Of a stretch of 64,000 nucleotides of DNA, positions 1 to 10,240 are shown in pieces (position 1 is the first letter of the stretch; every line of letters starts with the position of its first letter). The stretch comes from Bathymodiolus brooksi. Taxonomy: Eukaryota; Mollusca; Bivalvia; Mytilida; Modiolidae. Below the pieces are notes generated by a model. It was not told the DNA's origin, did not search any database, and was given only the letters and a program-made list of their open reading frames with translations. The DNA is taken from NCBI GenBank assembly GCA_963680875.1, contig OY804589.1, positions 18,868,413 to 18,932,412 on the forward strand, given 5' to 3'. A program made the translations under genes and the position numbers.

Positions 1-983
1 GGGGGGGATGAAATTTAAAAAAATCTTCTCCTCTGAAACTACTGAGCCAATCTCAACCAAACTTTGCTGAAATGATTCTTGAGTGGTCCTCTTCCAAAAT
101 TGTGTCCGGCATTTCAGAACACCGACCAAGATGGCCGCCACAGCCGAACTTAATTTAACATAGGACCCTATGGGAAATTCCCATAAAAATATTTTTGTCT
201 GAAACCATTTGCTCAATAAGAACAAAATTTTGATGAAATAGTCATTGGATGGTTCTCTTCCAAAAATGTGTCTGGCGGTTCGACCCTTCTATCCATTTTT
301 TTTTTTACCTGCAATTTTGAAGTTAATCTGATTACCCATCTTGGAGTTCTCGCCCTTTTTTCATCAAATTTATAAAAAAAAAATGAATACTTTTCGTCTT
401 ATATTTCAAAAACTATAAGAGATAAAGGTTAAGTTTAAATTTCAAAAATTTACAGCATGTCAAGATCTTCCTACCCTGCAATTTTGAAGTAAATCCAATT
501 ATCCATTTTGGAGTTATTGCCCTTTTTTCATCAAAATGTTCTCAATTTTAATACTATCATCTTATATCTCAAAAACTATTAGAGATAGAGGGAAAGTTTA
601 AACTGCAAAAATGTTCAGCATGTCAAGATCTACAAAAAATTTCCCACAGTTAAAAATGTGCGACAGCTGTGAAGAGTTATTCCTCTTGAAATGCATATTT
701 TTGTCGACTCACTGCTTTTGGTTACTCAAATAATCAAAGGGAAGCAACTCTATTACAAAATGTGAAGTAGGAAAAGCTAAATTTTGAGAATCATTGACAT
801 ATATGTTTTTTTACAGCAATTTTGATAACTTACATTAAAGGGGGAACCCCTGCCCACATTTTTTTGTCTGCAATGACGAAGGCTACATTTGTTAATTTTT
901 TTTACCGAAGTTATCAAGTTTTATTGACTGATGTTGTTATTATACCCAGGTGAGCTATACAGGCTCCTGGGAGCCTCTAGTTA
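1..983 (+). repeat. 3-prime part of a dispersed repeat with internal tandem units
   Basis: The stretch contains two sets of diverged tandem units about 170 bp apart: 'ctgaaac...' blocks near 35 and 205, and 'cctgcaattttgaagt' blocks near 308 and 475, the second pair each followed by 'gcccttttttcatcaaa'. It ends with 'caggtgagctatacaggctc...ctctagtt' (about 949-983), a terminal motif I associate with a dispersed repeat common in bivalve genomes. The element enters from outside the window, so its 5-prime end is unknown. No reading frame of note is present. Confidence 0.5.
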
Positions 984-1271
984 TATATTTAACTAGACTA
1001 TCTACTTATAAAAAGGAAATATCAGATTTTAATTTTTCATTGACATCATTTTTCGAATCATTGTTATCTACAGCACGAATCAAAGAATTAATTCCTGTCA
1101 ACTAATCAAGCAGTAAGCTGACATATAGCTTTGAGATTTTGTATTATACTGGCTTATGTTAAATAGAATTTATTTTCATGTAAATCAATTTACTGTTTTG
1201 TTATAATAAATAAACTAAAATTAACATAGTTTATGTACTTTGATATCCATGGTTACTTACAGCTGGTAAAT

Positions 1272-1492
1272 AGATTAACACGACGTGGCACCCACTAGTG
1301 GAGCAGGAACTGCCTACCCTTCCGGAGCACCTGAGTTCACCTCTGGTTTTTTGTAGGGTTCGTGTTACTCGATCTTGTTTTATGTAGATCGTTGTTTGTC
1401 CTTTTGTCCTTTTTTTTAGCCATTGTATTGTCTGTCCTTCTTCGATTTACGGATTCTGATAACCACATTGGTATCTTCAAATTCTTGTAATA
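1272..1492 (+). mobile_element. Dispersed element A, near full-length copy
   Basis: This is one of more than a dozen copies in the window of an element of about 220 bp. Landmarks in order are 'taacacgac', a small palindrome 'ccactagtgg', 'agcaggaactgc', 'cttccggagcacctgagttc', 'gttcgtgttactcgatctt', 'gattgtctgtccttcttcga'-like core, and a 3-prime end 'ggtatcttcaaactcttc'. It has no coding capacity and no obvious terminal inverted repeat. Its class is uncertain; a non-autonomous element is inferred. The core 'ccattgtattgtctgtcc' is the progenitor of the 44-bp array at 29550-47250. Confidence 0.75.
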
Positions 1493-1815
1493 TATCATTC
1501 TATAGAAAGCACTTGATGACGGCATTATTTCACTAAGATGTTGGGCCGATAAAACTAGTTTAACCTCGACGAGTATTTGCAGATCAGTAAGTTTATAGCT
1601 GGTCACCATGGAAATGGTAAAAACATTTAAATGGGAAAGTTTCAAGCTTAGAACTTCAGTAGTAAAATCACAGGAACCTGAAAATGTATCAAGATACCAC
1701 TATATTTATTTGATAAAAGTTAAGGCTGTTAACAGCCAATGGAAAAAAACTTACTCTTATTTATTAAAAAAAAAACCATTATAATTATTTTCTCATTGTA
1801 GGGGGCTGTTGGTAT

Positions 1816-1937
1816 CGGGTCCGTTCGCCCTAACTACACATTCGTCCTGAATTCGTGCGCCCTAAAAGTGGGTCCGTTCGCCCCGATAATTAAAGGGAAT
1901 TTTAATGAACATACGTGTATTAGGGCGAACGGACCCG
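1816..1937. mobile_element. Small MITE with perfect 17-bp inverted termini
   Basis: The first 17 bases, CGGGTCCGTTCGCCCTA (1816-1832), are the exact reverse complement of the last 17 (1921-1937). A further direct copy of 'gggtccgttcgcccc' lies at about 1870. The 122-bp size and lack of coding potential suit a miniature inverted-repeat element. No clean target duplication is seen. Confidence 0.5.
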
Positions 1938-2011
1938 AAAGTTGATATAAACTTTATAGTTTCATTTAGTTCAACTCCGCCACTTTATTTTTATTAACGT
2001 GTATGTACCAA

Positions 2012-3174
2012 GGAATCCTAGACATCTCGGTACCTGGACATTTCGGTACTCGGTACTGGACATTTCGGTACTGACCTGGACATCTCGGTACTCGGTACTG
2101 GACATTTCGGTACTGGCCTGGACATCTCGGTACTCGGTACTGGACAGTTCGGGACTTGGATGAGACAATATTCGGTACTGACCACAATTGTTTGGTACTT
2201 ATTAATTGTCAATATTTTTGTACCAGTAGTTCTTTAATATATGACCCAAAAGTGAATCGATATGTGTTTTTGATAATTCCAGTGTAGATCGATCCCGGAG
2301 ATCGTTGTTTTTGCATATTGATTTTTATTTATATTTTCATTATTTTGACCTCCGTTTATTATTTACAAAAGTAATTATGCAAATTATGAAATTCAGCGTG
2401 TTTGTTAAGAAAGCCCCGGTACTTTCATTTCATTAAAACAGTCTGATTTATTGCTTTTCCCCACAAAAATTGTTCATACTTTGTAGTGGCGTTACCAATT
2501 ATGCTATGTGTGTTCGTGTGAGTAACTGAGGAAATTGACAGTGCTTGCAATATACGACATTTCTTGATTTTCTGTTTATAATTTGGGGGGTTAAATAATA
2601 TACAAAAGCGATACAATTAGATAAAAAGGTCTTACCAGTGTTGCATAATCTGTGCTGCCACTGTGAACACTGGTCACATTGTAAAGCCTCCTGTCTGGGA
2701 CGGACATTGCTGTCACAATTTATACACGGATACTCGTTCATTTTGCAGTTTGAATCTCAAATTAGGGTAACCCTCCATTATATATCGGCTTTGCAAATAT
2801 TTCTCAAATAAAATTCAGCTTATATCTTCTTTTGAAGTCAAACAAAAGATTAAAGCATTGATCTATGATTAAAGAAATTAAATTTGGTAATTAAAGCTAT
2901 CTAACTAAAACAGTTATGTAATCAAAACAGAAATGAAAATAATCATCCCGTTAAGTTTATCTGTGATTTATTGATAAAGGGACTTAGTTATCAAAACAAA
3001 AGTTATTTACAAATATTAATGAATTGCCTCTTTGATGTCCATTTAATTAAAGATGATTAAAAAAAAACCACATAAAAATATGTATAAACAACGTCTACAT
3101 GTAAATTAAAAAAAAAAAAAAAATGTCGAGTACCGAGATGTCGCATATGTTCAGTACCGAGATGTCCTGATACC
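2012..3174 (-). mobile_element. MULE-like element with repeat-rich termini and one PHD-finger exon
   Basis: Both ends carry inverted, partly tandem copies of 'gacatctcggtact': at 2030-2155 on the left and, as 'agtaccgagatgtc', at 3126-3168 on the right. The octamer GTACCAAG lies just outside both ends (2005-2012 and 3175-3182; one base overlaps the left end), consistent with a 7-8 bp target duplication. Inside, on the minus strand, sits one coding exon with a PHD-like zinc finger. The segment 2400-2960 is repeated in inverted orientation at 57515-58100, so this is a family. The short length implies a deletion derivative that depends on a transposase elsewhere. Confidence 0.6.
2636..2741 (-). 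pseudogene. First exon of a transposon protein: PHD-like zinc finger
   Basis: Translation from the ATG at 2741 gives 35 codons opening MNEYPCINCDSNVRPRQ, followed by C-x2-C-x2-W-x-H-x2-C (QCDQCSQWQHRLC), a pattern of paired cysteines, tryptophan and histidine typical of PHD-type fingers at the start of Mutator-like transposon proteins in invertebrates (recalled, not searched). The exon ends at a good donor, ACTG|GTAAGA. No downstream exon is found before the element's end, so the gene is truncated. The same exon, a few residues different, is at 57730-57835. Confidence 0.55.
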
Positions 3175-3182
3175 GTACCAAG

Positions 3183-4003
3183 CCAACAAAGTGTGCAGTC
3201 ATGTATTTTGTGTGTTAGTTGGTTTCGATTATGCCTTTTTCTACAATTTCTCAATTGGATATTGGAAATGTTCCGACAGTGTGGTATTTTTTTTTTCTTC
3301 ATTTTATTAGTTTTACGAGTTTTTCAAATGAAGGGAAATATGGGTTATAGTGACCTCGATTGTATGATAGATTGCATGATTTACATCTATTTATACATTA
3401 GTGCCCAATAAAACTAACTATCATGATACTAGTAAATGTTGTTGACATATTCACAATCTGAACCTAGTTTTTCGATTGATTGAGTGATTGATTTTTCTTA
3501 GCGTGCAGCGATCAGTATTTCAAATATATTAAGGACAAGGACAATTTCAATAATGAATAAAAACTATATAGAAATGAGGGAATTAATGGGTCTACAGGGC
3601 CAACGACTTTTGAATGTCACTCAAAAAGTACGGACAGTTGTGTAGGGGCGTAAAGGTCAAGTCTTTTGCAGCAGTTACAATCTGCCTACTTTTTTTCGAA
3701 CTCTACAGAAGATGTCTTTAGCGTGCAGGTAGCGTGGCACACTCTAAGCACATTACCCACTATGGGCCCCAGTCAGGTTTTCCGTATTATAACCTGACAA
3801 TATCCCCTCTTATTCGCAACCCGGGACGTGCTGAGCAGCTCTGTGGGTTTGAGCCCTGGGAACCTTTACCAGTACCCAGTAGTTTTGTGAAGGTTATTTT
3901 GTTCATACATGTATACACAATGTGAAAAGATATGTTGAGAGAAAAGTAAAATAACAATTATAGGGAACAGCACAAATATCGGTATACATGGACGATACAA
4001 CAT
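3183..4003. other. Stretch without a recognised gene
   Basis: No coding region is supported. A weak tRNA-like signal exists at about 3725-3905 (A-box-like 'tagcgtggcacact', B-box-like 'ggtttgagccc'), which could be a diverged SINE, but it matches none of the clear SINE copies elsewhere in the window. Confidence 0.3.
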
Positions 4004-4010
4004 CAGTCAA

Positions 4011-4337
4011 CAATCGTAACTACTCTGCCATTCTCGCTACCCTGCAAATAACCTCGTACGTACATAGTAGAAATTCTTCTTAAATTGTTTGCCGGAAGAT
4101 AAGTTAAGTTAAGCCGCACAAAAATATAGTCCACGAAAATCCAACATGGAAGACATACTAAGTAAAATCTAATCATGCAAAACTAATTAAAACTTTAATT
4201 GAAATATAGAAAATTGTTTAAAATATAACTTTATCAAACTTTCAGGTAACTGACATGTGAAAAGTAGTGCGATTCATACGCCTAATGCATACGAGGATAT
4301 TTGCAGGGTAGCGAGAATGGCCGAGTAGTTACGATTG
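4011..4337. mobile_element. MITE with 50-bp inverted termini
   Basis: The left end (4011-4060), starting CAATCGTAACTACTC, is matched by the reverse complement of 4288-4337 with three mismatches in about 50 bases. The heptamer CAGTCAA precedes the left end (4004-4010) and follows the right end after three extra bases (4341-4347), so a target duplication is likely but not clean. There is no coding sequence inside. Confidence 0.6.
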
Positions 4338-4389
4338 CGCCAGTCAAATTATGAAATACTAATAAGAGAAAACAGTGCATGAAAAGTGT

Positions 4390-4670
4390 GAAGATATCAA
4401 AGGGAAATCAGTATCCGTAAATCGAAGAAGATGATTGGTTTGGTTTATGGTGTTGAACGCCACTTTCAACAATATTTCATTAATCGAAGAAGAACTGACA
4501 ATGCAACGGCCAAAAGAAAATAGACAAAAGGACAAACAATGATCTACAAAACGCTACACAGAAAACTAGTACAGATTGAGGAATACGAACGAACCCATTA
4601 AAACGGGGACGCTACGGAAGGGTTAGCAATTCCTGCTCCACTAGTGACACCTGTCGTGTTACTGATAAAC
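4390..4670 (-). mobile_element. Element A copy interrupted by a truncated SINE
   Basis: Reading the minus strand gives the usual order from 'acacgacaggtgtcactagt' through 'agcaggaatt' to the 3-prime end near 4390. The copy is split at 4432-4481 by a SINE tail, and element A sequence resumes with a duplicated 12-mer, so this copy is older than that SINE insertion. Confidence 0.7.
4432..4481 (-). mobile_element. 5-prime-truncated SINE tail with 12-bp target duplication
   Basis: The minus strand reads 'gaaatattgttgaaagtggc' then 'gttcaacaccataaacc', the 3-prime tail shared by the SINEs here. AATCGAAGAAGA flanks it on both sides (4420-4431 and 4482-4493). A 12-bp duplication with severe 5-prime truncation is the signature of LINE-driven, target-primed insertion. 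Confidence 0.75.
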
Positions 4671-5103
4671 TACACTGCTAAAGCATCACATGGAAAAAAC
4701 ACTGCAAATATCACAATCCGGAAAAACATATAATGCCAAGTCAGCAATTCCAAAGTGCACATTAGAGGGAACATTAACAGTGGCGGATTTAGAGGGGGGC
4801 GTGCGGGGCATTCGCCCCCCCCCCCCTAAAATTCGCAAAGCAACGTTAATTAAGCAGTTCAATAAATAACTTTTTCATGAATGGTTAACTCGTGACCTGT
4901 AGTAAAATATTCTTACACATTGTAAATACACGTTGGATGTGTTCGCTGATTCATATATGTATTCGCCGTCAGTAGTTCAAAGATTATTCCATTCTGATTG
5001 GTTCCGAGGTACCAGACATCAACTATTTTCTCACGCTAATTAAACATTATTTCTTCAGTCAATTTTACAACTACATGTACACGTGCTATTTAGAAATTAT
5101 AAA

Positions 5104-5183
5104 ATGGACGAAAATTCTAGGCCAAGAAAACAAGCAAGATTGGATACATTTCTGATTGCTCGACGAGACGAGAAAAGTCAAAG
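5104..5183 (+). pseudogene. Candidate first exon of a hAT-type transposase
   Basis: From ATG 5104, 26 codons read MDENSRPRKQARLDTFLIAR..., then a phase-2 donor AG|GTAAAC. Short basic openings like this (R/K-Q ... LDTF-L) are common at the N terminus of hAT / TTF-type proteins (recalled from the family). No second exon is recognised, so the gene is broken. The position inside a 2.1-kb element with hAT-like ends supports the reading. Confidence 0.4.
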
Positions 5184-5897
5184 GTAAACTAAAAAGTAAA
5201 TTCAATCAATACTTCGAATAATTAATTCAACAATTGATCTCATTTATAAAACATACAACGAAAACCTATAACGAGAGAATCAGATGATGAAATTGTGATA
5301 GTGTGGAGAAACTTGAGTGTCCCAAGAAAATGGTCACTTCTCTTTAAATAATGGTTCAAATAGTTCTTGAATTCGAAATTCTGCAATTTCATATGAAAAA
5401 AAAATATAAGTTTGATTTGTATACAAATACCCGAAAATGTTGCCTTTTACTTTTCAAGTAAAGATCAGTAAAAATACGCGTTGGTATATTGTACATTAAA
5501 ATACAAAAGTAACATATTAATTAAAAAAAAAAAATTAGCCGGCAATTTATTTGTAACAATCTCTGCATCTGCCCGAGGTATCTGCACAAGAAAGTGTGAA
5601 CAAATCCTTTGTCCGGGTACGTTTATATTATTTATATCTACCAATAGATGACTGTACAATTTGTTTACACATTTTTAACAAAAAATTCTGACTACAATTT
5701 ATTTGTAATAAATTAATATCTACAACTGCACATGAAAGTGTGAAAATAATCTCGACAAAATGGTTTATGCATATCTCACACCTGATTTCCGTAAGCATAT
5801 TTCTCGAGAACTTTGATACATTTTTTTTGTTTGATCTTTTAGTGTAATGAGGTTTTTACGCCCGTTGCTCAAACACTTGATGTCCGTCCGTCTGTAA

Positions 5898-6300
5898 GAT
5901 TTCTGCAATCTGCAACTCCCCTGACGGTAACCACGCAATTGATTGACGTTAAACTATATAATGTACTTGAAATACATTGTAGTTGTGCACAATGGTTTTT
6001 AGATTTTTCATTGAAGGCCGGGTGGAGGGGGTAGTAGGATGATTCTGCAACCCGCAACTACTAAATAACCACTCAATGGATTGAAGTGAAACTTAGACTA
6101 CAAATTTGACATACAATGTAGTTTGCTCACCACGGTTTTATTTTTAGAATTGGAGGTTAGGGGTAGGAGGGAGATTCTGTAATCTGCAGTTCCTCAATAA
6201 TGCACTGAATGGTTTGAAGAGAAACTTGTACAATAGACATGACATACATTGTACTTGTGCACCGTGTTTTTTTAGGTCCTTCCACTGAATGGAGGAAATA
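5898..6300. repeat. Three tandem units of about 135 bp
   Basis: The phrase 'ttctgcaatctgcaactcc' recurs in diverged form near 5900, 6042 and 6174, each followed about 25 bases later by an 'actgaatggtttgaag'-like segment and by 'atacattgtagttgtgcac'-like sequence. It lies inside the hAT-like element. Confidence 0.55.
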
Positions 6301-7124
6301 CGAGGGGCTGTGGGTATTAGTTAGCCCTACGCTCACTTAAATTTGTGATAGGTTAGCATCATACTAAAAGTAATGATTTTTAATTAGAAAAACCAAACTT
6401 CGCAATTAGTTTTATTCCGTAAAAGATAATCGGAAATTTCAAACGGGAGTTTTGTACCAAATTTGGGGACCTATCTTAATTTATGAAATTAATGCACCTA
6501 GTCCAAAGGATCATTCGAAGTTTTTTCATCACCCTGCGTCCGAAGTCACGGTTGTTCAAAAAAAAAGTTTTACTTCAGGTTCTTATAATCTGACAAAAAC
6601 ATACTGTTAACAATTATCCGACAAAATTAAGATTCAAAGTAAAGTTTTTTTGGTCTGATAAAAATGGTGTGGTTGGTTCAAAATTGTCGTTCAAATAAAT
6701 GTCTGTAATTCCTCAAACCCCCAGAGCTTACGGGGGTGGGGGGTTCGTCCCCATGGACCCCCTACTAGGGCTCTGCCCTGGACCCGCTGGGGACCTTAAG
6801 AGGTCCCCAGATCCCTCTCCTACTTACGCCCCCCCCTAATCCCAAATCCTGGATCCGCCCCTGATTAAAAATAATACAATGTGGATAAATAATACACCAT
6901 CCACCAAACGAAAATGTTAATCAGAAGAACAGTATAAATGTTACTATTCTCATAGACAATACAACACCCGTCATACCGTGTTTAATTCCGTGTTGTGATG
7001 TCCACTGCAATTTCCGCTTAAAACCGATGTACGGTTCGTATTTACTCCCATTTGTTATTTGTATTTATTTACGTATACTGCTGTCCACGACATTTCCCAT
7101 ATCAGATCATGTTCGTGTCGTTTA

Positions 7125-7312
7125 ACAATAGCACGACGGGTTTCACTAGTGGAGCAGAAACCTCCGGAGCACTGTTCGTGTTGCTCGATCTTTAGTTTTC
7201 TGTGTAGTATTTTGTTTATCATTGTTTGTCCTTTCTGTCATTTTTCGTGTGGTCATTGTATTGTCTGTCCTTCGATATACGGTTTCTGATTACCCATATT
7301 GTTTTCAACAAA
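7125..7312 (+). mobile_element. Element A copy with a short internal deletion
   Basis: It begins 'agcacgacgggtttcactag' and lacks the segment between 'ctccggagcac' and 'gttcgtgttgctcgatc'. It ends close to 'gattacccatattg'. The usual 'ttctt' is shortened in 'gtctgtccttcgatatacgg'. Confidence 0.65.
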
Positions 7313-7525
7313 CTTTCCCTGCAATTCTCATTAGAGCGGAAAGTATTTATCACATTGCTGGAATAACCTTCATCAGGTACGCTCATAGACAAAAGATTGG
7401 AACGCTATATAATTTAAAATGTTATGGGAGCAAGTACACCAAATGGTCCCAACAAGATTGCCAAATATCAAAAATGGTTACCTACTAATTGTAGTTCAGT
7501 CCCGATATATAGTATTCAAGAAAAG

Positions 7526-7800
7526 TTGGGTGCCCGGGTGGCTCAATGAGTTAGGTCTAACAGCTGATACAAGCATATCACCAATACGGCGTGGGTTCGC
7601 GCCCAGCTTTGTAAATTACAAAAAGGTGCACTCGACTCGTAGCCGCAAGTGATAAAGTTTACCAGTTGCTTGCCCAGGGTCGGTGGTTCTCTCCGGGTAC
7701 TCCGGCTTCCTCCACCACTAAAACTGGTCGCCATGATATAACTGAAATACTGATGAAAGTGGCGTTAAACACCAACAATCAAATCAAATCAAATCAAATC
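7526..7800 (+). mobile_element. SINE-3, full-length, tRNA-derived head
   Basis: The head 'cccgggtggctcaatgagtt' has an A-box-like TGGCTCAATGAG, and 'gggttcgcgccc' is B-box-like, about 75 bases on. The body has 'cttgcccagggtcggtggtt' and the tail 'gaaagtggcgttaaacacc' followed by a short (aatca)n run. RNA polymerase III transcription is inferred from the two boxes. It abuts an element A copy. Confidence 0.75.
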
Positions 7801-8004
7801 AAGAAAAGTTGGAAGATACAAAGGTGGTTAACAGAAGCAGTGAATCGAAGGAGAGACCGTGACTACAATGACCAAATGAAAAGGGACAAAAGGACAAACA
7901 AAAACACTTCACAGAAAACTAAAGATCAAGTAAGACATGCCCAACTAAAAACCGGAGGAAGAAATCATGTGCTCCAGAAAGGCTAGCGTGGTGTTACTGT
8001 TAAA
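7801..8004 (-). mobile_element. Element A copy, diverged
   Basis: The minus strand shows 'gagcacatgatttcttcctc', 'cttgatctttagttttctgt' and 'gtttgtccttttgtcc'. Beyond its 5-prime end (8005-8045) is 'gacatcatctgataaggaaa', sequence also met, diverged, at about 47290-47335. Confidence 0.55.
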
Positions 8005-8045
8005 CGACATCATCTGATAAGGAAATCGAGTTGGGCACCATTTTA

Positions 8046-8534
8046 TGTAAATAAATACAAGCAAAATAAATAAAGCATGACCCTCACCCTTTACCCCCCT
8101 TTGTCAACAGTCGTCAATGTGTATCAGCTATCATAAAAGAAGAAACACAAAGAGAGCAAAAGTTGACCGAATAAACAAAACTTGAATAAACAAAACTTGC
8201 ATCGTCATGAAGTAATTGTGATTACGTCTCATGTACTACACGACACGTGACATACACATATTAGACTAGCTGGTTTGTTAGTAATTTATTCTACATTTTG
8301 CAATATTATCGTCTCCTTTCTAAGACTGTCTTCAAAGTGTGCTATCACTTTTACTCAATTCTAATCACATTGGCTGGTCACGTCATATATCTGCTCGTGG
8401 AGGAAATAAATTTCACAACACCGGTTCACCCTGAAAGTACAAAATTAGTCAGGTTAGATTTTAATATTTTTTAAAGTCGTTGCCTTTATCACACAAAGAT
8501 GTATCGAGTACACCTCCGATTGGAAAGGTTTGAA
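8046..8534. other. Stretch without a recognised gene
   Basis: No exon, RNA gene or repeat could be supported apart from the border of the element A fragments that follow. A short 'atgtatcgagtacacctc' at about 8500-8520 resembles a SINE-2 internal motif read on the minus strand. Confidence 0.3.
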
Positions 8535-8757
8535 CACACCAAACAGGGTAATCAAATCGAATGACAGACAATAAAATTGCCAAAAGAAAAAGGACACACA
8601 CAAAAAAAAAAAAAAATCGGGTGATCTCGGGTGCTCCGGAAGGGTGCACATTCCTTTTCTTCTGACAGGAACTTCTTTCCCTTCCAAACACCTGATTTCA
8701 CCCCCGATTTTTAGTGGGGTTCGTGTTGCTCCATCTTTAGTTTTCTTGACAAGAATG
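8535..8757. mobile_element. Two partial element A copies head to head
   Basis: Bases 8535-8660 are element A on the minus strand (ending 'ggtgctccggaagggt'). Bases 8687-8757 are element A on the plus strand (from 'cacctgatttcacccccgat' to 'ctttagttttctt'). The two share the 5-prime half in opposite orientation. An (a)15 run lies inside the first copy. Confidence 0.6.
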
Positions 8758-9153
8758 TCCGTCTAAGAGAATTTAAATGTTCATTAGAATTTGAACATAA
8801 TATTTTAGTGGAGTTTCAATATTTACATTGGTATAACATTGCTTAAATTTATGTTGCAATCATACATAGTAACCATTGATATCTATTTCATTTATGACAT
8901 CTCAATTAGTCAAATTCGTACGGAACAAGTCCGATACGATCTCGGAATTAGATATCCATTGTCAACTTCCGATGAAAGAATGGAAAGCATGTTATGATAG
9001 TTAAACGGTATTATTAACATTGCAATTTAAGGTCAACAACTTAATCACACCTATCTGTTGTATTTACAGTCTCTGTTATACACAAACCATTCCCTTACTC
9101 GTTTTAAATTCGCTTGTGACACTTGTCAATGTCTTCAGATTATGCCATTGGAC

Positions 9154-10020
9154 CACAGGCGCTTGTGTAGAGTCAAAAATATGCTCGCTATGTACCTAAA
9201 ATACCACAAGGCCGGACTCACTCCTACTACCCCTGTCACTTCAATCGCTATTTCCCCTGTCAAAATGTCGATAGGACGCAAATCGCTTTCTAATTTGCGT
9301 AGTGAAATGATTTTTCTTCAAGGAAAACCCGTTTTTTATATCTTCCTACCATCTACACCCCCATACTGACAGATAATCCTCAGATTTTGTTGACAATGGA
9401 CACCTAAGTGGCAGCAAAGCGAAAGTAGGTCACGTGCGACATATTTCCGCCTTTCGATCGTTCTCGGGTTTTATCATTGCCTTACGAAACATACCTGAGA
9501 AGTTCAGAAAGAAAAGTTCGGGAAACGTAATTATATATCAGTATTGTTACTGTATAATTATAATGTTTTTCAAATACAATTATTTCCTATGCCTTATTTT
9601 TAGTATTATTTGCATACCAAGAAGCACTGAAGTTTTCATTCATTTTGTCAGTCATATTTTGGCGCCTTGTAATGTTTCTAGTGTTTAGTAATTATATATG
9701 ATAAAACCCGAGAACGACCGAAAGGCGGAAATATGTCGCACGTGACCTACTTTCGCTTTGCTGCCACTTAGGTGTCCATTGTCAACAAAATCTGAGGATT
9801 ATCTGTCAGTATGGGGGTGTAGATGGTAGGAAGATATAAAAAACGGGTTTTCCTTGAAGAAAAATCATTTCACTACGCAAATTTGTAAGCGATTTGCGTC
9901 CTATCGACATTTTGACAGAGGAAATAGCGATTGAAGTGACAGGGGTAGTAGGAGTTAGTCCGGCCTTGTGGTATTTTAGGTACATAGCGAGATATTTTTG
10001 ACTCTACACAAGCGCCTGTG
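9154..10020. mobile_element. Foldback element, 867 bp, arms of about 323 bp
   Basis: The left arm 9154-9477 is the near-perfect reverse complement of 9698-10020, with a loop of about 220 bp. The ends begin CACAGGCGCTTGTGTAGAG. ATTGGAC flanks both sides (9147-9153 and 10021-10027), a 7-bp direct repeat that I read as the target duplication. A transcript would fold into a very long hairpin. No transposase is encoded. The superfamily is not determined; 7-8 bp duplications fit P-like or hAT-like elements. Confidence 0.8.
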
Positions 10021-10240
10021 ATTGGACCTGCATTATTTATCGTCACGGTATGTGTTTTCGTGCGTCATCTGTTTTCGTTTTATCCATTTTATTTTGATTT
10101 CCACAGCGCACGCATTATTTTTGACGTGTCTTCCGGTTTCTATTTATGAAACATAAACAAGACTACAGCGTGACATCTGTAAAATATGTTAATGTTTGTT
10201 TTTAAAGACGTAAGTACCAAAAACAGTGAACCTACCTACT

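Larger units (their letters stand above)
4778..6863 (+). mobile_element. hAT-like transposon, 2086 bp, with 5-bp target duplication
   Basis: The ends are CAGTGGCGGATTTAG and, reverse complemented, CAGGGGCGGATCCAG. ATTAA occurs immediately outside both (4773-4777 and 6864-6868). The same termini and a 5-bp duplication recur in elements at 47680 and 62731. The interior has one plausible transposase first exon (5104-5183) and a three-unit tandem repeat, but no full transposase, so it is a deletion derivative. Classification as hAT-like rests on the CAGNGGCGGA end sequence. Confidence 0.65.

Noticed and set aside
9058..9369. Open frame of 103 codons inside the foldback arm
   Set aside because: It lies in a non-coding inverted arm, has no known motif and is broken in the other arm.
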